A stretch of DNA of 64,000 nucleotides from DATLED01 sp963750255 (GTDB lineage: Bacteria > Actinomycetota > Acidimicrobiia > Acidimicrobiales > CADCTF01), in contig CAVVPZ010000008.1 of the NCBI GenBank assembly GCA_963750255.1, positions 744,001 through 808,000 on the forward strand, given 5' to 3'. Position numbers and translations under genes: made by a program. Numbering within the stretch: the stretch's first letter is position 1; the number at the start of each line of letters is the position of its first letter. Of this stretch, positions 1 to 8,603 are shown in pieces. A model generated the notes under the pieces. It did not search any database. It was not told where the DNA came from and worked only from the letters and a program-made list of their open reading frames with translations.

Positions 1-1
1 G

Positions 2-649
2 GGCCGCTCGGGCGGGCTGCAGTTGGCTTTCGGCCCGATCGTCGACGGCGACGTCATCCCCGAGCGTGGGCTCAAGGTCGACCCCGACGTCGCCGTGGTC
101 GCTGGCGCCACCGCCAACGAGTTCACCGCCAACATGCGGGGACTGGCCGACTCGATAGATGACGAACGGCTCGCCCGACGGATGCGCCGGATGGGTCTCG
201 ATGCCGCCGCCGTCGCCGCCTACCGCGACCACCACCCCGACGCGGAGAACTGGTGGCTCTACGGGCAGGCGTTCTCCGACTCGTCGTTCAAGGCCGGCGC
301 CCTCCGACTGGCCGAGCGGTGGAGTGCCGGTGGGGGGCGGTCGTGGCTCTACGACTTCGAGTGGCGGTCGACGTCGTCGCACGACTTCGGGTCAGTCCAC
401 TGCATCGACATTCCGTTCGCCTTCGACAACCTCGATGCCGACGGGGTCGACTTCGTCACCGGACCCAACCCGCCGCAGTCGCTGGCCGACGACGTCCACC
501 GGGCCGTGCTCGGCCTCGTCCGCGACACCGACCCAGGGTGGCCGCGTTACGAGACGGCCGAGCGGACGGCCATGGTGTTCGACGAGCCCTCGAAGGTGGT
601 CGACGACCCGTGGGCCTTCGAGCGTCGCATCTGGTTGGCCGAGGCCTGA
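2..649 (+). CDS. Carboxylesterase type B, C-terminal part (cut by window start)
   Basis: The reading frame is open from base 2, so the gene begins upstream of the window and only the last 215 residues are visible. The motif GPIVDGDVIP near the left edge is the conserved segment of type B carboxylesterases (para-nitrobenzyl esterase type, alpha/beta hydrolase fold). The later segment SVHCIDIPFAFDN matches the region holding the catalytic histidine in that family, and YDFEWRS fits the usual strand before it. The catalytic serine and acidic residue would lie upstream. Family assignment is good; substrate is unknown. Confidence 0.8.
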   Translation, partial: GRSGGLQLAFGPIVDGDVIPERGLKVDPDVAVVAGATANEFTANMRGLADSIDDERLARRMRRMGLDAAAVAAYRDHHPDAENWWLYGQAFSDSSFKAGALRLAERWSAGGGRSWLYDFEWRSTSSHDFGSVHCIDIPFAFDNLDADGVDFVTGPNPPQSLADDVHRAVLGLVRDTDPGWPRYETAERTAMVFDEPSKVVDDPWAFERRIWLAEA

Positions 650-650
650 G

Positions 651-1637
651 TCAGTTCGCCGGCCGGCGCACGACGACGACATCACGGGTGATCACGCGAT
701 CGACCCGATGCTCGAACTGGCCGTCGGCGCCGATCCCGGTGTCGGTATAGCCGGCCGCCTCGGCGATGGCCAGCAGCGCGCCACGATCGAGCAGTCGCAC
801 ATTCCACGACAATGCGGCCGCCCCACCGGGTCGAAGCACCGATCGCCACGCCGGGAGGGCGGCCTCGAGGAGTTCGTCGGGCCGGCGTGAGAGCTTGGGG
901 CCGGTCGACGCGCCGTGTTGCACCCCGTAGGGCAGGTCGGTGGCGATGACGTCGGCGGCGTTGCGGCCGAACAGCGACGGTGCGTCTGTCGTGTCGCCGG
1001 TCACGACATCGACAAGTTGGCACTCGTCGACATGGCCGGCGCCCTTTTGTCCGATCGACAGACGGAAGCGACGCCGACCCGAGGCTGCGTCGACTTGATG
1101 CTTGATCCGGTGGTCCTGGAGCCACGTTTTGAGGAAGGTCGCGTAGGCGGCCGTGTCCTTGTCGTCGATGTCGATTCCGATGGCGTCGGCGCCCAAGGTC
1201 AGCGCATGGTTGAGGGTGGTGCCCCGCCCGCAGAGGGGATCGAACACGCGGAGGCGATTGCCCGGATTGGGCCCGGCGGCGGCGATGCCGAGGTTGAGGA
1301 TCAGTCGGGTGAAGACCTCGTTGGTCTTGCCGACGTAACGCTGGGTGGTGACCAACGACTCGTCGAAGTGCTCGACGTGGGGGAGTGGCACCGGTCGGAG
1401 CAACCCGTCGTCGAGTCGCTCGAACAGTGCGTGGGCTGACGAGAGCCGGGCCACGGCGGCGAGATCGGGGTCCCCCGTGAACGCGACGTACTCGACGCCG
1501 GCCACCGGCTCGGCGGTGGGCGAGTCGGTCAACGTTCCGCCGGCAACAACGGCGAGCTCGGCGGCGGTGAGGTCGGCGGCGTTGCCGGCGAAGACCCGAT
1601 TGGCCGCAGGGCGGACGAGGAGCAGGTATGCGGCCAC
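651..1637 (-). CDS. Putative RNA methylase, TRM11/UPF0020-like
   Basis: This 328-residue protein has an N-terminal part without recognisable motifs, then a Rossmann methyltransferase domain. The SAM-binding motif is DPLCGRGTTLNHAL and the catalytic motif is DLPYG, a variant of the (D/N)PPY motif of RNA/DNA amino-methyltransferases. It resembles the UPF0020/TRM11 group that methylates guanine in tRNA, although no THUMP domain is obvious. The start is the GTG three bases after the stop of the upstream HAD gene, with GAGGAG at good spacing before it. A longer open frame exists upstream but runs inside the HAD gene. The two genes are probably cotranscribed. Confidence 0.78.
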   Translation of the reverse strand: MAAYLLLVRPAANRVFAGNAADLTAAELAVVAGGTLTDSPTAEPVAGVEYVAFTGDPDLAAVARLSSAHALFERLDDGLLRPVPLPHVEHFDESLVTTQRYVGKTNEVFTRLILNLGIAAAGPNPGNRLRVFDPLCGRGTTLNHALTLGADAIGIDIDDKDTAAYATFLKTWLQDHRIKHQVDAASGRRRFRLSIGQKGAGHVDECQLVDVVTGDTTDAPSLFGRNAADVIATDLPYGVQHGASTGPKLSRRPDELLEAALPAWRSVLRPGGAAALSWNVRLLDRGALLAIAEAAGYTDTGIGADGQFEHRVDRVITRDVVVVRRPAN

Positions 1638-1639
1638 GG

Positions 1640-2296
1640 TCAGATCTCCTCGACGGCGAATCGGTTGTGTGGGATCAGGTAACCGTGGTCGGCACGGGCG
1701 AGCAATTCTCGGTCGCCGGCGCTGTCGCCGTAGGCCCACAACTCGCAGTCGGCGCCATCGAGCCAGCGTTCGAGGCGGGCCACCTTCTCCGGGCCCCGCA
1801 CGTTTGCCCCCAACAACGCTCCCGACAGTCGGCCGCCGACACCGGGCTCGAGGTCGGTGGCCAGCACGGCGTCGAAGCCGAGGCGATCGGCCAACGGTTG
1901 GAGGTACAGCGTGAGCGAGGCGGAGATCATGACCAACTCGTCGCCCCTGCGGCGGTGCCACTCAACCCGGGCCAACGCAGCAGGGTGGGCGCGCTTGGCC
2001 AAGTCCTCGGCGTAGCGCCGACCGGCCTCGATGAGGTCGGCCTCGATCTGGCGTCGAAGAGCGGTCGAGACGAAGCGGGCTTTGGCTGCGTCGCGACTCC
2101 CGATCCCGGCGCCGGTGGCGAGGCCGACGCGGAGACCGTGCCGGGCTGAGGCGAGGAGAAACCGGCGGCGGCCGACGTGGCGCCACACGAATGGGAGGAG
2201 GCTGTCGCCGGGCACCAACGTGCCGTCGACATCGAAGGCGGCGACGACTCGACGGGCGGTCGAGGATCCCGCAGTCTGGGCGGGATTCGAGGTCAT
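1640..2296 (-). CDS. HAD-superfamily hydrolase, subfamily IB (phosphoserine-phosphatase-like)
   Basis: A 218-residue HAD phosphatase. Motif I is FDVDGTLVPGDS with the nucleophilic aspartate, motif II is the serine in MISASL, and the late acidic motif is YGDSAGDRELL. The helical cap between motifs I and II fits subfamily IB, whose members dephosphorylate small phosphomonoesters such as phosphoserine or lysophosphatidate. The substrate cannot be read from sequence. It is divergent from the neighbour on the right and directly precedes the RNA methylase on the same strand. A TACAGT hexamer lies ten bases before the ATG, giving a very short leader or none. Confidence 0.82.
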   Translation of the reverse strand: MTSNPAQTAGSSTARRVVAAFDVDGTLVPGDSLLPFVWRHVGRRRFLLASARHGLRVGLATGAGIGSRDAAKARFVSTALRRQIEADLIEAGRRYAEDLAKRAHPAALARVEWHRRRGDELVMISASLTLYLQPLADRLGFDAVLATDLEPGVGGRLSGALLGANVRGPEKVARLERWLDGADCELWAYGDSAGDRELLARADHGYLIPHNRFAVEEI

Positions 2297-2306
2297 GGCC
2301 CCGGCG

Positions 2307-2312
2307 ACTGTA
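2307..2312 (-). promoter_or_regulatory. Candidate -10 element TACAGT for the HAD gene
   Basis: TACAGT on the minus strand ends ten bases before the ATG at 2296. No Shine-Dalgarno sequence is evident, so a leaderless or nearly leaderless transcript is inferred. Confidence 0.4.
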
Positions 2313-2338
2313 CTTGGGGCGGGCGCAGCCTCGGCGAC

Positions 2339-2344
2339 TACCCT
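2339..2344 (+). promoter_or_regulatory. Candidate -10 element TACCCT, leaderless start
   Basis: TACCCT ends eight bases before the ATG at 2353, with no Shine-Dalgarno sequence between. This is the spacing expected if transcription begins at the start codon. Confidence 0.5.
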
Positions 2345-2352
2345 CTCGCCCG

Positions 2353-2727
2353 ATGGCCACGACGGAGACCGAGACGCTCAAGCCCCGCCAGCGAGTCACC
2401 CTGACCCGCGGCATCCGCGGCGTGCCCGAGGGGACGCACGGACGGATCAAGGTCGCCAACGGCCTCACCTGGGCCCGGTACTGGGTGCAATTCGACAACG
2501 GCGCCTGGGTCGGCTCGGTCAGCGGGACCGATCTCGTGGCCGAGGGCGGCTACGAGGAATTCAAGAAGCGCCAGGCCGAGGAGGCGCTGCGGCCCAAGGT
2601 GGTCGAGGCGGCCCCGGAGGCAGCAGCACCGCCGGCTGGTGCCGGTGCGTCGAGTCGAGTGCCCGCCCACCTCCTCGAGCGCAGCCAGAAGGCGCGGGCT
2701 CGGAAGGCCGGGGCCGGCGCTGAGTAG
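2353..2727 (+). CDS. Conserved hypothetical protein, small beta-barrel-like N-terminus
   Basis: A 124-residue protein of unknown function. Residues about 12-60 (VTLTRGIRGVPEGTHGRI to WVGSVSG) alternate hydrophobic strands and glycine turns and look like a small SH3-like barrel. An acidic helix, an alanine/proline-rich linker and a basic C-terminal helix ending in RSQKARARKAG follow. No catalytic motif is visible. The start is the ATG placed eight bases after the TACCCT hexamer; the upstream open frame overlaps the divergent HAD gene and is rejected. It sits head to tail with the following coiled-coil gene, 18 bases apart, but that gene has its own promoter-like hexamer. Confidence 0.6.
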   Translation: MATTETETLKPRQRVTLTRGIRGVPEGTHGRIKVANGLTWARYWVQFDNGAWVGSVSGTDLVAEGGYEEFKKRQAEEALRPKVVEAAPEAAAPPAGAGASSRVPAHLLERSQKARARKAGAGAE

Positions 2728-2732
2728 CTCGC

Positions 2733-2738
2733 TAGCCT
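2733..2738 (+). promoter_or_regulatory. Candidate -10 element TAGCCT, leaderless start
   Basis: TAGCCT ends seven bases before the ATG at 2746, and no ribosome-binding site is present between them. Confidence 0.5.
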
Positions 2739-2745
2739 TCGCCCG

Positions 2746-4286
2746 ATGAGCGAGACCGGTCCGGCCGGCGGACCCATACCCGCCCCCAACACGGTGGCCG
2801 CGCTCGTCGAGGCCATCGACGCCCGAGCACGCCAAGCTGGTTCGGAGAGCGCCTCCAATCTCTTGCGGGGGATGTTGGGTTCAGTGTCGGAACTCCTCGG
2901 CGGCATCGAGGATCGCCTCGTTCGGGTCGAGGCGCTCGTGACCGATCCGGCCGCCGTGCGGTCGTTCGCCGGCTCCGTGCAAGAGGGGCTGGCGTCGTTC
3001 AATGCCCGGCTCGGCCGTTTGGAGGAGGCATTCGTTCAGGCCGTCGATGACGGGGGGTCGTCCGCAGTCGTGGCCGACATCCAGGCCGGGCTCGACCGTC
3101 GGCTTCCTGCAATTGCTCCAGTCAGCGTCGGCACCGCTCGTCGAGCGTTTCGAGGCTCTCGAGACGGCGACGGCCAAACGGATGTCGTCGCTCGAGGAAC
3201 GCGCCGGCCAACTCGTCGGCCGCGTCGGCGAGCTCGCGTCGCGGCCCATCCCTGAGCCCGCACCCCCGACCGAGGCGGTCGACCTCTCGCCGCTGCTGGC
3301 CCGCCTTTCCGAGGTCGAGGCGCTCATCCGCGATCGTCATGACGCGCAAGCCGACGCCGGGGCCGTGGTGCGATCGGCGCTGGCGCCGATCGTCGATCGC
3401 CTCGATGCGCTCGACCGGAGGATGGGAGAGATGGGCGAGGTCGCGGAGCGGAGCCGAGTTCAGGTCGAGTCTGGGCTCTCGGCCATTCCCTCGAAGCTCT
3501 CGACCCTCAACGACCATCTGGCCTCACTGCAGGCCGTCTCTGCTGATGCGCCCTCGGGCGTCGACGAGGGATTGGTGCAACGCGTGGCCGACCACCTCGA
3601 TGCCGCCGCCCGCGACGAGAGCGGCGCACGCGTCGTGGCCCTCGTCGAAGAGCGACTCGCAGCCACGGTGGCCGCGTTGTCGCAACGCACCGACGCCATC
3701 AGTCGCTCGATCGAGGAACTGGGAGGGCGACCCTCGCCCGACGCCGACCGCCTCGACAAGGTCGACGCCGTCCTACGCTCGCTGGTCGATACGACGTCAG
3801 CGGCGTTTGCCGACCTCGGCGCCGTGGTCGAGTCGGGCGCGGCGGCTGACGGTCGTTCCCCGGCTGACGAGTCTCGGCGATCGCCTCGACGGGGTCGAGG
3901 CCCGATTGGCTGCAGCCGAGCCAGGGGCCGTCGACCTTCGCCACGCCCTGAACAGGCTCGACGACAAGCTGGCTGTGATCGGCGAGCGCGTCGACGACCT
4001 TCGAGTGGCGGTGGTCACCCCGGCCCCGGCCCCGGCTCGCGACGACGGAAGGCTGCTGGCCGCCCTCCGCGCCGAATCCGAACTCTTGACTCAGCGGGTG
4101 GCGGCGTTGGCCGTCGGGGTCGAAGCGACCCGCAGTCTTCTCGAGCAACACGTCGAAGACACCGAGCAGACTGTTGGCCGCAAGGCGGGCGAACTCGGCC
4201 GACGCCTGGCGGCCGACTTCGGGCTACGAACGAAGGGACGGGAGAGCCCCGGGGGTCGACGAGACCCCCGGGAACTCAATCCCTAG
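2746..4286 (+). CDS. Long coiled-coil protein, read across two frameshifts
   Basis: Three consecutive frames form one protein of about 513 residues. It starts MSETGPAGGPIP, moves to the next frame near 3100 (joining LDR to FLQLLQSASAPLVERFEALE) and again near 3870 (joining VVESGA to RLTSLGDRLDGVEARL), and ends at the TAG at 4284-4286. Composition is uniform throughout: heptad-like leucine, valine and alanine spacing, many D, E and R residues, and repeated RLDALDRR or RLDGVEAR style segments, as in extended coiled coils. No membrane segment or enzymatic motif is seen. Both shifts correspond to one extra base in the sequence, which suggests consensus error. The function is unknown; a structural or scaffolding role is only a guess. 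Confidence 0.6.
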
Positions 4287-4562
4287 AGGACCTGGTCGTC
4301 GCGAACGACGGTGCGCTCACGGACGGCGGTACGCGGGGCCAAGGCGACGCCGTCGTCGACGTAGCGCGGTCACGGTGCGACGGGTGCCACCACCGAAGCC
4401 CATGCGGTCCCAGAAGAGGAACGAGGTCGCGAGGCCGATACCGCCGACGACCATCAGGATGACGCCGACGGTGTTGAGGTCGATGCCGCTGGTCTGGACG
4501 TTGATGGCGAAGGCCAGGATTGCGCCCAGTGCGAGAAGGAAGATGCTGACGCCGATACCCAT
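4283..4562 (-). CDS. DUF6458 family small membrane protein (one frameshift)
   Basis: The N-terminus MGIGVSIFLLALGAILAF, the middle DLNTVGVILMVVGG and the segment FLFWDRMGFGG match the DUF6458 family of small actinobacterial membrane proteins, with two transmembrane helices. The natural C-terminus, ending VALAPRTAVRERTVV then RDDQVL, is in another frame. One indel near 4375 separates the two parts, after which the frame closes at the TAG on 4285-4283. AGGAGG lies about ten bases before the ATG. The stop codon overlaps the stop of the convergent coiled-coil gene. The function of the family is unknown. Confidence 0.72.
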
Positions 4563-4662
4563 AGTGGTGATTCCTCCTGACGGCGCCCCGGTGGCCCGCC
4601 CTCTGTTGATGGACCACCTGTTCCCGACGAGCACCAGCGCCAAACGCCGGTCACCATGAGCG

Positions 4663-5701
4663 CTAGCCGTCGTGCGACGCCGCCCAGGCGACGAGGTCGT
4701 CGGCGGGCAGCGTGTTGACGACGCGCTCGGCGGTCGACCCCACACTCGACCGCCCGTTCGCATCCGTAGACGAGCCAATCGAGTTGCCCGGGGGCGTGGG
4801 CGTCGGTGTCGATGCTGAACCGACACCCCGTCTCCTCGGCCAGCCGCAGCAGTCGCCTCGGCGGGTCGAGGCGTTCGGGCCGGCTGTTGATCTCGACGGC
4901 CTTGTCGAAGCGTTCGGCGGCGGCGAAGACGATCTCGGCGTCGAAGGTCGACTCGGGTCGGCCCTTGCCCACGACGAGGCGGCCGGTGCAGTGGCCGAGG
5001 ATGTCGAGGTTCGGGTTGGCCGAGCGCCGTCACCATCCGTCGGGTCATCGCCTTCGGCTCCATGCGCAGCTTCGAGTGCGACGAAGCCGACGACGACGTC
5101 GAGGCGACCGAGGAGCTCGTCGTCCATGTCGAGGGATCCGTCCTCGAGGATGTCGACCTCCATGCCGGTGAGGAGCCGGAACGGGGCCAGGCTCTCGTTG
5201 ACCTCGGCCACCACGTCGAGCTGGCGGCAGCAGGCGCTGCGCGATCAGGCCGTTGGCCACCTTGAGCCGGCCGGAGTGGTCGGTGAGCACCATGTACTCG
5301 TGGCCGAGGTCGATGCCGGCTCGCCGCCATCTCGTCGATCGGCGACGCCGCCGTCGGACCAGTCGGAGTGGGTGTGGCAGTCGCCACGAAGTGCGGATCG
5401 GAGTTCGCTCCACGGGCCACCGGGGACCAAGGGCGCGTCCTCCGCTTCGAGGCGGGCGAGGTACGACGAGGGTTCACCGGCCAACGACCTCGAGGATGAC
5501 CCGCTCGGTCACCTCGCCGATGCCGGGCAGTGCTCGCAACTGCGAGGCCAGGGCCCGTTCCGCGAGTGTCTCGTGGTCGAGGTCGGCGATCGCGGTCGCC
5601 GCATTCCGGAAGGCCTTGACCCGGTACGACGGCTCCCGCCGACGCTCGAGGAGAAAGGCGATGCGGGACAAGGCTTCGACCGGAGTCATCTCGGGCACCA
5701 T
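4663..5701 (-). CDS. HhH-PHP domain metal-dependent phosphoesterase (several frameshifts)
   Basis: Pieces in all three minus frames join into one protein of about 345 residues. In order: helical N-terminus and a helix-hairpin-helix (RALPGIGEVTERVIL); PHP motif I (GDCHTHSDWSDGG); motif II (MVLTDHSGRLKVANGL); GMEVDILEDGSLDMDDELL, which carries a metal-binding acidic residue; and SIDTDAHAPGQLDWL with the last aspartate-histidine pair. It ends in DDLVAWAASHDG. This is the C-terminal half of bacterial PolX (HhH plus PHP) without a polymerase domain, or a histidinol-phosphatase-like enzyme. At least four indels break it (about 4750, 4985, 5195, 5330 and 5475), so exact residues are uncertain. The start is the ATG at 5701; a second in-frame ATG lies at 5689. 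Confidence 0.7.
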
Positions 5702-5740
5702 GTTCGCAGAGGATGGAATCCGTGGACGGCGGACCCAACG

Positions 5741-5750
5741 CGATATATCG
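5741..5750. promoter_or_regulatory. Perfect palindrome CGATATATCG, candidate PadR operator
   Basis: This ten-base perfect inverted repeat ends seven bases before the ATG of the DUF4097 gene and includes a TATATC hexamer at -10 position. A PadR-type regulator is encoded by the second gene of the same operon. AT-rich palindromes over the core promoter are typical operators for this family, so autorepression is the likely role. The HhH-PHP gene diverges from the same 56-base gap and might also be affected. Confidence 0.55.
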
Positions 5751-5757
5751 TGACTTC

Positions 5758-6564
5758 ATGACCAGCTCTGAAGGTGACCGCCTCGACTTCGTCATCCCCG
5801 ACCTGCGGGCCGTTGACGTACGGATCGTGGGCGGCGACGTGACCATCACGGCAGCGCCGTCGTCGGCAGGTTCAGAAGGCCGAGTCGACATCGTCGTGAC
5901 CAGCGGTCCCGAGGCCTCGGTCGAGATCGAAGACGGAGATCTTCGGGTCGTGCACGAGCCGCTGCGCTCGTGGTCGGGACTGCTCGCCGGCGTCACGGGC
6001 GTCCGGGCCGACGTCAACATCACCGCGCCGGAAGGCACGGCGGTCACGGTTCGATCGGTGAGCGGTGATGTGTTCGTCGCCGGCTTCGTGGCCGAGACCA
6101 ACCTGACGTCGGTGTCCGGCCGCCTCACGATGACGGCCGGTGACGGCGAAATGTCGCTTCGCTCGGTGTCGGGCGACCTGGAGATCGATGGCGTCGGTGG
6201 AGAGTTGCGAGCAAACACTGTCTCCGGTGACGTCACTGCCGTCAGGGTCTCGGCCGACGTGGCCGCTCGATCGGTGTCCGGCAACGTTGCCCTCGACCTC
6301 GACGAGCCCGGTGAGGTCACGTGCACCACCGTCTCAGGCGAAATCGCCGTGCGACTCGCCGGCGACGCGGCAGTCGACGTCGACGCCACGAGCCACAGCG
6401 GGCACCTCGAGTCAGAGTTCTCCGGTCCGTCCGGTTCCCGCCGTCGGCTGGCGGGTCCGATCGGCGGCGGTGGACCGCGCGTCGCCCTCCGGTCGACGTC
6501 GGGAGACATCACGCTGCTTCGCCGCCAGACGGCCGGGGCCACGACAGGGACGGGCGACCGATGA
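5758..6564 (+). CDS. DUF4097 family beta-helix-like protein
   Basis: A 268-residue protein built of short repeats, such as VRSVSGDVFVAGF, LTSVSGRLTM, LRSVSGDLEIDGV and ARSVSGNVALDL, in which SVSG recurs about every 20 residues. This is characteristic of the DUF4097 (putative adhesin) family predicted to form a right-handed beta structure. There is no signal peptide or membrane helix, so it is probably cytoplasmic. The start at 5758 is preferred over the GTG/ATG at 5713 because it directly follows the promoter palindrome. It overlaps the PadR gene by ATGA, and DUF4097-PadR pairs are common in actinobacteria. The molecular role is unknown. Confidence 0.75.
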   Translation: MTSSEGDRLDFVIPDLRAVDVRIVGGDVTITAAPSSAGSEGRVDIVVTSGPEASVEIEDGDLRVVHEPLRSWSGLLAGVTGVRADVNITAPEGTAVTVRSVSGDVFVAGFVAETNLTSVSGRLTMTAGDGEMSLRSVSGDLEIDGVGGELRANTVSGDVTAVRVSADVAARSVSGNVALDLDEPGEVTCTTVSGEIAVRLAGDAAVDVDATSHSGHLESEFSGPSGSRRRLAGPIGGGGPRVALRSTSGDITLLRRQTAGATTGTGDR

Positions 6565-7253
6565 GTCCGGTGTTCGCGCACGGCGGCCTGCGACTGTTCC
6601 TGCTCCTCCTCCTCGACGACCAGCCCCGACACGGGTACGAGCTGATCCGCTCGCTCGAAGACCGGTTCATGGGGCTCTACACGCCGTCGGCGGGCACCAT
6701 CTACCCCCGCCTGTCGGCCCTCGAGGACGACGGTCTCGTCGAACACGATGTCGTCGACGGCAAGAAGGTCTATCGCCTCACGGATGCCGGCCGGGCCGAG
6801 CTCGAGAATCGCCGCGAGGAGATCACCGAGATCGCAGCCAGCGCCGTCCAGAGTGCCCGTGCCGTGGCGTCCGAGATCCGCGACGAGGTCCGCTCCAGCG
6901 TGCGCGACATCCGACGCGAGCTCAAGGATGCCGTGCGCGATGTAAAGCGCGAGGAGCGGCGAACCAAGCGCGAGGTGGTTGTACTCCGGGCCGCCGACCT
7001 CGCCCCTGGCCGAGGGTCGGTGCGCGCCAGCGGGTCCAGGGGGAGGTCCGGGTCTGGCGGCGACCTCCGCGACATCGTCCGGAGCCTGCGATCGGATCTC
7101 GAATCATTCGTGGCCGACGTATCGGCCGCCGCCCGCGAGCACAACCTCGATGCCGACCGCCTCCGCCTGGTGAGCGACGCGCTGTCGCGGGCACGCGAGA
7201 GCGTGCTCGATGTCCTCACCGACGATGGGAACGAGGCCGACGCCGAGGAGTGA
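6561..7253 (+). CDS. PadR family transcriptional regulator
   Basis: A 230-residue regulator. The N-terminal winged helix contains LLLLLDDQPRHGYELIRSLE, then SAGTIYPRLSALEDDGLVE, the recognition-helix region of PadR proteins, then the wing GKKVYRLTDAGRAELE. The rest is a long charged helical region rich in R, E and D, unusually long for PadR, and probably forms an extended dimerisation coil. The gene overlaps the DUF4097 gene by ATGA and is almost certainly translated with it. The palindrome before the operon is its likely binding site. Confidence 0.88.
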   Translation: MSPVFAHGGLRLFLLLLLDDQPRHGYELIRSLEDRFMGLYTPSAGTIYPRLSALEDDGLVEHDVVDGKKVYRLTDAGRAELENRREEITEIAASAVQSARAVASEIRDEVRSSVRDIRRELKDAVRDVKREERRTKREVVVLRAADLAPGRGSVRASGSRGRSGSGGDLRDIVRSLRSDLESFVADVSAAAREHNLDADRLRLVSDALSRARESVLDVLTDDGNEADAEE

Positions 7254-7266
7254 CGCCGGTCGCCGC

Positions 7267-8515
7267 TCAGTCGTCATGGTGGCCCTTGCCCTTCTTTCCC
7301 TTCTCCGGCTTGGGCTCGACCACGGCGACGACCGTCGTCGTGGTGGTGGTCGCCGGAGTGGTCGCCGCGGTCGGAATGGAGGCGACCGGGGCGGGCGTGA
7401 CGGGCGCCGCGTCCCGCTCTCGATTGGCGGCGGCCGCCCCGAAGAGTGCCAAGGCGACGACTAGGCCACCGAGGGCGACGGCGGCCAGGCGCCGGCGGTC
7501 GTCGAGCCATCCGAACCCTGGCCCCGGCCGTGGGGGACCGGCGTCTGGAACGAGGGCGGCGATCGGCACCCCGGCCTCGATCGGAAGCACGGTGGTGGCG
7601 TCGGTGCTGGGGATTTCGGTCAGGACCGTGGGGTCGCCGTCCCCGGCCACGCCCAGTGCCGTCGCCATCTCGTCGGCGCTGGCGAATCGGTCTTCGGGTC
7701 GTCGGGCCATTGCGCGTTCGACGGGGTCGACGACGGCGGGGGACAGATCGGGTCGAAGGACTTCGAGCGGTTCGGGCGTGGCGCGCTCGGACGGCGTCGA
7801 CGGTCTCCATCGCCGTCGCGCCTGTGAACGGCTTGCTCCCGGCCAGGGCCTCGTAGAGCACGACGCCAAGCGAGTAGAGGTCGGAGCGGGCCGAGGCCTG
7901 ACGGCCCTCGATGCGTTCGGGGGCCAAGTAGGCGGGTGTCCCGACGAGCAGACCACTCGATGTCACGTCGGCGTGGTCGGCCACGTCGAGGCTCTTGGCG
8001 ATTCCGAAGTCGGCCACCTTGGCGCAGCCATCGTCGGCGAGAAGGATGTTGCCGGGCTTCACGTCTCGGTGGACGATTCCTGCCCGATGGGCCGCTCCCA
8101 GCGCGGCGAGGACATCGCCGGCGACTCGCAACAGCCAGTCCGTCGACACGGGGCCGCCAGTCATGCGGTCGGCCAGGGTCTCGCCGGGCAGGCGCTCCAT
8201 CACGATGAACGCGATGCCATCGTTGTCCCCGGTGTCGTAGACGGCCACCACATTGGGATGGGAGAGGCTGGCCGCGCTCCTCGCTTCGACCTCGAACCGG
8301 GCGCGGACATCGGCCCGCGCCGCCATCTCCGGCCGCAGCGCCTTGACCGCGACCCGGCGGCCCAGACGTTGATCCGTGGCTTCGTGGACCGAAGCCATTC
8401 CACCCCGGCCCAAAATGTCGCCGACCAGGTACCGACCGGCCAGGAGCTGCCCGGGGGCCAGGGCCAGAGGGCGATCGGGCGCGGCGCCGGCCGCGGGGGA
8501 GGGGTCGAGGGGCAC
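7267..8515 (-). CDS. Transmembrane serine/threonine protein kinase (PknB-like, one frameshift)
   Basis: About 415 residues when read across one indel near 7785. The kinase domain shows the glycine loop LGRGGMASVHEA, lysine in VAVKALRPE, catalytic loop HRDVKPGNILL, DFG in VADFGIAKS, and GTPAYLAPER. After the kinase come a linker (AMARRPEDRFASADEM), one membrane helix (RLAAVALGGLVVALALFGAA) and a short Thr/Pro-rich extracytoplasmic tail ending in a lysine-rich, HHDD terminus. There are no PASTA repeats. It is a membrane Hanks-type kinase; targets are unknown, but the divergent neighbour is a peptidoglycan synthase. The GTG start at 8515 is a choice, since the frame is open further upstream with no clear ribosome-binding site. 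Confidence 0.85.
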
Positions 8516-8587
8516 GGGCTGAGTCGTACCCCGTCGGGCGCTCGCCGATGCCGGTCGACACGACCCAGCGAGAGGCGGACGGGCAGG

Positions 8588-8593
8588 TAGCCT
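8588..8593 (+). promoter_or_regulatory. Candidate -10 element TAGCCT before the penicillin-binding protein
   Basis: TAGCCT ends ten bases before the GTG at 8604, a slightly longer gap than for the other candidate leaderless genes. No Shine-Dalgarno sequence is seen. Confidence 0.35.
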
Positions 8594-8603
8594 CTGCGCC
8601 GAC

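Noticed and set aside
3085..3890. Programmed frameshifting in the coiled-coil gene.
   Set aside because: No slippery heptamer with a downstream structure is evident, and similar breaks occur in many unrelated genes.
4317..6746. An 809-codon minus-strand open frame.
   Set aside because: It strings together pieces of DUF6458, the PHP gene and the antisense of DUF4097 and PadR; only short parts have protein-like composition.
6140..8590. An 816-codon plus-strand open frame antisense to the kinase gene.
   Set aside because: High-GC shadow frame rich in R, P, S and A with no domain; the DUF4097, PadR and kinase frames have clear motifs.
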